Shown here piece after piece: positions 6,198 through 9,526 of a DNA stretch of 9,526 bases. Under the pieces are notes generated by a model. The model saw only the letters and a program-made list of their open reading frames with translations, did not search any database and was not told where the DNA came from. The stretch is from Gemmatimonadaceae bacterium (lineage in GTDB: Bacteria; Gemmatimonadota; Gemmatimonadetes; Gemmatimonadales; Gemmatimonadaceae). A program made the position numbers and the translations under genes. The stretch covers positions 1 through 9,526 of the forward strand of contig JADGGM010000066.1 in assembly GCA_019689955.1 (NCBI GenBank). The letters are read 5' to 3'. Positions within the stretch are counted from its first letter, which is position 1, and every line of letters begins with the position of its first letter.

Positions 6198-7713
6198 CGG
6201 GCGGCGGCGCTGCGGGCGGCGCGCCGATGCGGAGGGCGAGCTCGCGGGCTGTTTGCGCGCTCACGGCGAGCAGCAGGACATCGAGCGGAATCGTGCCGAC
6301 ATGGTCGTGGGCATCTCCCGGCAGCAACGTGGGCGCGCTCGGCGCCGCGAGATAGCACCGGCCGTGGAAGCGTGGGCAGCGCTCCATGAAGCGCTGCAAC
6401 CCCGCGCGGTGATGGGTGTGCGAGAGTCCGATCTCGATCGCCAGCGGTTCCTCCGGGTGGTCGTAGATGAGATCGACCTCATCGTTCCGGTCACGCCAAT
6501 GATACAGGCGGACCGCGCTCTGCTGACTCAGGGCGTGGAGGTGCCCAGCCACGAGGTTCTCGGTGAGCACGCCCATCTCGGCGGCATCGTGCAGCGGCGC
6601 GATCCCACGTTGGAGTGCGGCGTTCCTGACCGCGCTATCGACGAAGTACAGCTTCCGGCCGCGCCGCTGCCGGCTTGCCTCGGTCCCGGAGTAGTTTGGG
6701 ACCGTGAAGACCAGGAAGGCGCGCTCGAGGTAGGCCAGGTATCGATCGAAGGTCGGCTGCGACATGCCGCCGAGCGTCTGGCTGAGCGTCGTGGGTGAGA
6801 GCACTCCGGTCACCTGCCCCGCCAGCGTGTAGAGCAGCCGCTCGAGCAGCATCGGACTTTCGAGGCCGAAGGCTTGCGGGATGTCCTTGTAGATCGCGCG
6901 CTCCACGGCGTCGCTCCGCAGGATGCGCTGCGACTGCAGCAGCGCGGATTCCTCGTCGGTCTGCGAGGCGGAGCCGAGGAGGATCTCCGGGAATCCGCCG
7001 GTGAGCAGAAAGCGTCGGCGGAAGCCGGCGAGCGTCGCGTCGGCATCGACGGCCCGCGCCGCCGCTTCGAGCGTCCGTGCAAGCGAGCTCTCGACGGGCA
7101 CCGAGACGGGGTGACCGGCGAGGTCCAGGAACTCGCCGAAGAGATACGGCGCGAGGTACTGCTCCTCCCAGCGTCCGACGCCGCTCTCGACCCGGCGGTT
7201 GCGGAGCGCCGCCGTGGAGCTCGACGTGCCCGTGAGGCGCACCGGCCACGCTTCATCGTAGAACGTCTTGAGCCACAAGTCCCAGTCCGCGGCGTACGTC
7301 AGCTCATCCAAGAAGAGATAGAGCGGTGATTCGGCGGTCGCGCCGCTCCCGTCGATCGCGGCCCGCACGAGCTCGCCGAGGGGCTGGAGCATGAGCAGCG
7401 GGTGGTCGAGTCGCAGCCACAAGAGCCGCCGCGGCGGGCACCCACTGTCGAGGAGATGTTGGACGGTCTGGTACATGACCGTCGTCTTGCCGACCCGGCG
7501 TGGGCCCAGGATCAACTGAAAGCGCCTGGGCGCATCGTGCAGCAGGCGGCGATACAGGCAGCGTGCGAGCGGCCGCTCCGCGGCCGGCGCGAGCACCGTC
7601 GGAACGCGCCCCTCCTGCCACCAGGGGTTTTGCTCCTGGAAGACCTGCCGATGGTCGGAGGGCTTCGGAGACCAGGTCGGGCCATGCGGTGACATATGCT
7701 CAAGGTAGTTCAT
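6187..7713 (-). CDS. AAA_14/DUF4143-type ATPase of unknown function
   Basis: A 508-residue protein. Residues 67-80 hold the Walker A loop (LILGPRRVGKTTVM), 131-139 the Walker B strand (LYLFLDELT), and 159-166 a sensor-like RLTGTSSS. These are typical of the AAA_14 ATPase domain. A winged-helix-like segment follows (SPTTLSQTLGGMSQPTFDRYLAYLERAFLVF, in two parts about 306-336), then a DUF4143 C-terminal region with KLYFVDSAVRNA (354-365) and an endonuclease-like fold, YHWRDRNDEVDLI at 404-416 and LAIEIG at 424-429. The usual E-x-K there appears as E-I-G, so nuclease activity is doubtful. The tail is Ala/Pro-rich. The family is widespread, patchily distributed and of unknown function. The start at ATG 7713 abuts a 26-bp inverted repeat and has no ribosome binding site. 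ATG 7695 is an alternative. Neighbouring genes suggest no partner, which fits a self-contained, possibly transferred gene. Confidence 0.85.
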   Translation of the reverse strand: MNYLEHMSPHGPTWSPKPSDHRQVFQEQNPWWQEGRVPTVLAPAAERPLARCLYRRLLHDAPRRFQLILGPRRVGKTTVMYQTVQHLLDSGCPPRRLLWLRLDHPLLMLQPLGELVRAAIDGSGATAESPLYLFLDELTYAADWDLWLKTFYDEAWPVRLTGTSSSTAALRNRRVESGVGRWEEQYLAPYLFGEFLDLAGHPVSVPVESSLARTLEAAARAVDADATLAGFRRRFLLTGGFPEILLGSASQTDEESALLQSQRILRSDAVERAIYKDIPQAFGLESPMLLERLLYTLAGQVTGVLSPTTLSQTLGGMSQPTFDRYLAYLERAFLVFTVPNYSGTEASRQRRGRKLYFVDSAVRNAALQRGIAPLHDAAEMGVLTENLVAGHLHALSQQSAVRLYHWRDRNDEVDLIYDHPEEPLAIEIGLSHTHHRAGLQRFMERCPRFHGRCYLAAPSAPTLLPGDAHDHVGTIPLDVLLLAVSAQTARELALRIGAPPAAPPPAST

Positions 7714-7770
7714 TTATGTTGTTGTTGCAATAACATTCACCAGATGAATGTTACTGCAACAACAACATAA
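7714..7770. repeat. 26-bp near-perfect inverted repeat abutting the ATPase start codon
   Basis: Two 26-base arms (7714-7739 and 7745-7770) are complementary at 25 of 26 positions around a 5-base centre (CCAGA). The single mismatch is 7730 A against 7754 C. The arms contain GTT/AAC triplet runs and are far richer in A and T than the surrounding DNA. The left arm ends immediately before the ATPase ATG, so on the minus strand the whole repeat would sit at the 5' end of that transcript or overlap its promoter. There is no T-run, and a GC-poor stem makes an intrinsic terminator unlikely. I see no flanking target duplication. An operator, a cruciform or RNA regulatory hairpin, or a remnant mobile palindrome are all possible. 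Confidence 0.85.
7730..7759 (-). promoter_or_regulatory. Possible promoter of the ATPase gene inside the inverted repeat
   Basis: On the minus strand, TTGCAG (7759-7754) and TGTTAT (7735-7730) are separated by 18 bases. They resemble -35 and -10 boxes at 4 of 6 consensus positions each. Transcription would then begin a few bases before the ATG at 7713 and give an almost leaderless message, which fits the missing ribosome binding site. Both boxes lie in the palindrome arms, so a protein bound there would block the promoter. This is a weak prediction in AT-rich DNA. Confidence 0.3.
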
Positions 7771-7840
7771 CGCCACGCGTAAGCGCGGATGCTGGCGCCC
7801 GACCTCCTGGCGCGGAGAGCGTGAGGGTGTGGTTCGCGTG

Positions 7841-8581
7841 CTAGAGCCCCGCAAAGAGATCCCCCGCCGGCCGATCGGCCAGCGGAGGCCCGAAGCCCTG
7901 GCGGAACGCTTCCGTGGAGAGGATGTCGGGCGAGCGCCCCGGAGCGAACCAGAGGCGGTCGATGCTCAGGTGCTGGCTCCGGTGGGCGCGGAGCGCGCGT
8001 TCCTTTCGGTCGCGCCAGCGCGAGATGTCGAGTAGGAAGTCGACCCCGGCCCGCGCGCGGAGGCGGTCGGGGTGCGACTCCTCCCAGGGGAGCACGGGCG
8101 ACGGCCACACGAGCCGGTCGACGCGGTGCGGTGCGCCGGCCTCGGGGAGCCAGCGCGGGTCCGCCGCCGCCGCGATCGCGTCCGAGGCGAACCGGCTGAT
8201 GGCGATGTGGTCGGGGTGGAGGTTGAGGCCGTTGGGGTCGAAGGTGATGACGATCCGGGGACGCTCGGCGCGGATGACGCGCACCAGCTCCTCGCGAATC
8301 TGCTCCGGCGGCGCCTCGGCGAGGTGCTTGTCGTGATGGCCGAGCACGCCGACGAGCGCGATGCCGGCGATGTCGCACGCCGCGCGCAGCTCCTGCTCGC
8401 GGACGCGCGGGAGCTCTTCCGGCGTGGCGACGGGCGGATCGCCGGCCTTCCCCGCCTGGCCGAGCGTGGCACAGACGAGCGCAACGCGAACGCCCGCTTC
8501 GGCGTAGCGAGCTGACGTGCCGGCCCCGAAGAAGCTCTCGTCGTCGGGGTGCGCGGTGATGAGGAGCAGGCCGTGAGGCAT
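7841..8581 (-). CDS. PIG-L/LmbE family zinc-dependent deacetylase
   Basis: A 246-residue protein of the GlcNAc-PI de-N-acetylase (PIG-L, LmbE) family, which removes acetyl groups from N-acetylglucosamine-type conjugates using one zinc ion. The first metal motif AHPDDE is at residues 10-15 (H11 and D14 as ligands, D13 as general base), and the second, LHPDH, at 121-125 supplies the third histidine. The N-terminal strand MPHGLLLITAHPDDE and the YAEAGVRVALVCATLG block are typical, and length is usual for the family (MshB and BshB are slightly longer or similar). No signal peptide is seen, so it is cytoplasmic. The ATG at 8581 begins directly at the conserved core, behind a weak GAG element. The substrate cannot be predicted: MshB/BshB-like thiol biosynthesis and glycolipid or antibiotic deacetylation all share these motifs, and no partner glycosyltransferase is adjacent. 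It lies back-to-back with a LacI-type regulator. Confidence 0.88.
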   Translation of the reverse strand: MPHGLLLITAHPDDESFFGAGTSARYAEAGVRVALVCATLGQAGKAGDPPVATPEELPRVREQELRAACDIAGIALVGVLGHHDKHLAEAPPEQIREELVRVIRAERPRIVITFDPNGLNLHPDHIAISRFASDAIAAAADPRWLPEAGAPHRVDRLVWPSPVLPWEESHPDRLRARAGVDFLLDISRWRDRKERALRAHRSQHLSIDRLWFAPGRSPDILSTEAFRQGFGPPLADRPAGDLFAGL

Positions 8582-8770
8582 CGTGGCTCAGGAGCACGGT
8601 TGGAGGGTGGCGAGGGGCCGCGAAGGTCATGCGGCACGGCGACCCGGACAGGCTGGTGCCCACGCAGGTGCACCATGAAGGCTACTCGATCGCGCCTCGC
8701 CGTACGACCGGCTCACCCCTCCGAAAGCGGCCTCTTCAGTTCCGCGCCGCTGACACGAAGCGCCCTGCTC

Positions 8771-8799
8771 TTGACAGGGTTCGTACAAATGTAAACGAT
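8771..8799 (+). promoter_or_regulatory. Likely sigma-70-type promoter of the LacI-family regulator
   Basis: TTGACA at 8771-8776 is a perfect -35 box. With a 17-base spacer the -10 position is AACGAT (8794-8799), which keeps the key A at its second position and T at its last but is otherwise weak. The predicted start site is roughly 20-25 bases before the ATG at 8829. The -10 box lies inside the palindromic operator, an arrangement expected for direct repression. Confidence 0.5.
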
Positions 8800-8804
8800 T
8801 ACAT
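8789..8804. promoter_or_regulatory. LacI/CcpA-type palindromic operator
   Basis: ATGTAAACGATTACAT is a 16-bp dyad with a central CG and 7 of 8 half-site pairs matching. The inner 14 bases fit the cre-like consensus TGWNANCGNTNWCA at every position. LacI-family regulators with a V-A-T or M-A-T recognition helix start, as in the gene downstream, typically bind such sites. It lies 25 bases before that gene's ATG and over the -10 region, so autoregulation is the simplest reading. It could also influence the divergent deacetylase. Confidence 0.7.
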
Positions 8805-8828
8805 CACTCTCGACGCCGAGCCGACCGG

Positions 8829-9526
8829 ATGGTCACCATCAAAGACGTAGCGCGCGAGGCGGGCGTGTCCGTCGCCACCGTGTCCCGCGTGTTCAACAAC
8901 AGCGCGCTCGTGAAGGAGCCCACGCGCCTCGAGGTCCAGCGCGTGGCCGCCCGGCTCGGCTATTCGCCGCACGTTGCCGCGCGCAGCCTCATCACGAGCA
9001 AGACGAGCACGATCGGCGTGCTCCTTCCCGACCTCTACGGCGAGTTCTTCTCCGAGGTCATCCGCGGGATCGACCAGGCCGCGCAGCGCGAGGGGTACCA
9101 CATCCTCGTCTCCAGCTCGCACGACGACGAGCGCGAGATCGAGGCCGCGCTGCGCTCGATGCACGGACGCGTGGACGGCCTCATCGTGATGTCGCCCGAC
9201 CTGGCGGCCCGCGCGGCGGTGGAGCGGCTCGCCGAGCGCTTTCCGGTGGTGCTCCTCAACTGCGCCGTCGAAGGGGACGCGCTCGACGCGATCACGATCG
9301 ACAACTTCGGCGGCGCGTATGCGATCGTGCGCCATCTCATCGCCCTCGGCCACCGGCGCATCGCGATCATCACCGGCGGCGCGCGGAACTTCGACGCGCT
9401 CGAGCGGCGGCGCGGCTATCACACCGCGCTCGAGGAGGCGGGGATCGCCCGGAACCCGGCGTGGGAGGTGCCGGGAGATTTCAGCGATACCTCCGGGTAC
9501 GACGCCGTGCATCACCTCCTCGCCAC
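8829..9526 (+). CDS. LacI-family transcriptional regulator (C-terminus beyond the window)
   Basis: About 232 residues are present, and the frame is still open at the right edge. The N-terminal helix-turn-helix is VTIKDVAREAGVSVATVSRV (residues 2-21), followed by the family's T-R-x-x-V...A-x-x-L-G-Y-x-P hinge region and ARSL (52-55), then the start of the sugar-binding periplasmic-protein-like domain (TSTIGVLLPDLYGEFFSEV). Inside it, GYHILVSSSHDD, VDGLIVMSP and LGHRRIAIITGG are standard LacI/GalR blocks. Members bind a palindromic operator as dimers and release or gain DNA affinity when a sugar or related ligand binds. The recognition helix start, SVATVSR, resembles that of CcpA (SMATVSR), consistent with the cre-like operator just upstream. 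The ATG at 8829 has no strong ribosome binding site but begins exactly at the conserved domain. The regulated pathway probably lies to the right of the window; the ligand is unknown. Confidence 0.93.
   Translation, partial: MVTIKDVAREAGVSVATVSRVFNNSALVKEPTRLEVQRVAARLGYSPHVAARSLITSKTSTIGVLLPDLYGEFFSEVIRGIDQAAQREGYHILVSSSHDDEREIEAALRSMHGRVDGLIVMSPDLAARAAVERLAERFPVVLLNCAVEGDALDAITIDNFGGAYAIVRHLIALGHRRIAIITGGARNFDALERRRGYHTALEEAGIARNPAWEVPGDFSDTSGYDAVHHLLA

Larger units (their letters stand above)
8582..8828. other. Divergent intergenic region between the PIG-L deacetylase and the LacI-type regulator
   Basis: About 247 bases without a convincing gene. The right end holds the regulator's promoter and operator, described separately. 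The left 190 bases show no clear promoter for the deacetylase on the minus strand. Short open frames here lack ribosome binding sites and recognisable composition, and I do not call them. Confidence 0.6.

Noticed and set aside
7714..7770. Treating the 26-bp palindrome as a Rho-independent terminator or as an insertion sequence
   Set aside because: The stem is AT-rich without a following T-tract, there is no transposase, and no flanking target duplication is seen.
7795..7813. GCGCC/GGCGC small inverted repeat after the PIG-L stop as a terminator
   Set aside because: Only five base pairs with a nine-base loop and no T-run on the minus strand; too weak to call.
7737..8663. 308-codon minus-strand frame covering the PIG-L gene
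   Set aside because: Arg/Pro/Ala-rich shadow in another frame; the PIG-L frame carries AHPDDE and HPDH.
8549..8794. Short plus-strand open frames across the PIG-L/LacI intergenic region
   Set aside because: No ribosome binding site, no recognisable composition, and one runs across the regulator's promoter.

Overview
The window is GC-rich, densely packed bacterial DNA with short or negative gaps and no RNA genes or phage genes that I can see. Its composition and gene mix fit a high-GC, probably Gram-negative soil-type bacterium. Gemmatimonadota is a plausible guess, but nothing in the sequence proves it.

Positions 1-2065 (minus strand) are a tight three-gene run read right to left: a PlsC-type acyltransferase, a nucleotidyltransferase-fold protein that resembles the mitochondrial CDP-diacylglycerol synthase Tam41 rather than bacterial CdsA, and the start of a membrane CDP-alcohol phosphatidyltransferase. 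In that order they would make phosphatidic acid, activate it to CDP-diacylglycerol, and transfer it to an alcohol head group.

Positions 2106-6197 (plus strand) are a divergent four-gene operon in which each gene overlaps the next by 4 bases. It encodes a PLP-dependent alpha-oxoamine synthase most like serine palmitoyltransferase, an acetoacetate-decarboxylase-fold protein that seems to lack the Schiff-base lysine, a diacylglycerol/sphingosine-kinase-family lipid kinase, and a zinc-dependent medium-chain dehydrogenase. With the divergent phospholipid genes 40 bases away, the most interesting reading is a locus for a sphingoid or other amino-ketone lipid and its phospholipid assembly. This is inference from context. 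A threonine-catabolic (Kbl/Tdh-like) reading of the synthase and dehydrogenase is the main alternative.

Positions 6187-7713 (minus) hold an AAA_14/DUF4143 ATPase of unknown role. A nearly perfect 26-bp inverted repeat (7714-7770), AT-rich against its surroundings, abuts its start codon. Next is a PIG-L/LmbE-family zinc deacetylase (7841-8581, minus). After a divergent intergenic region comes the start of a LacI-family regulator (8829 to the window end, plus), with a textbook LacI/CcpA-type operator just upstream beside a TTGACA -35 element.
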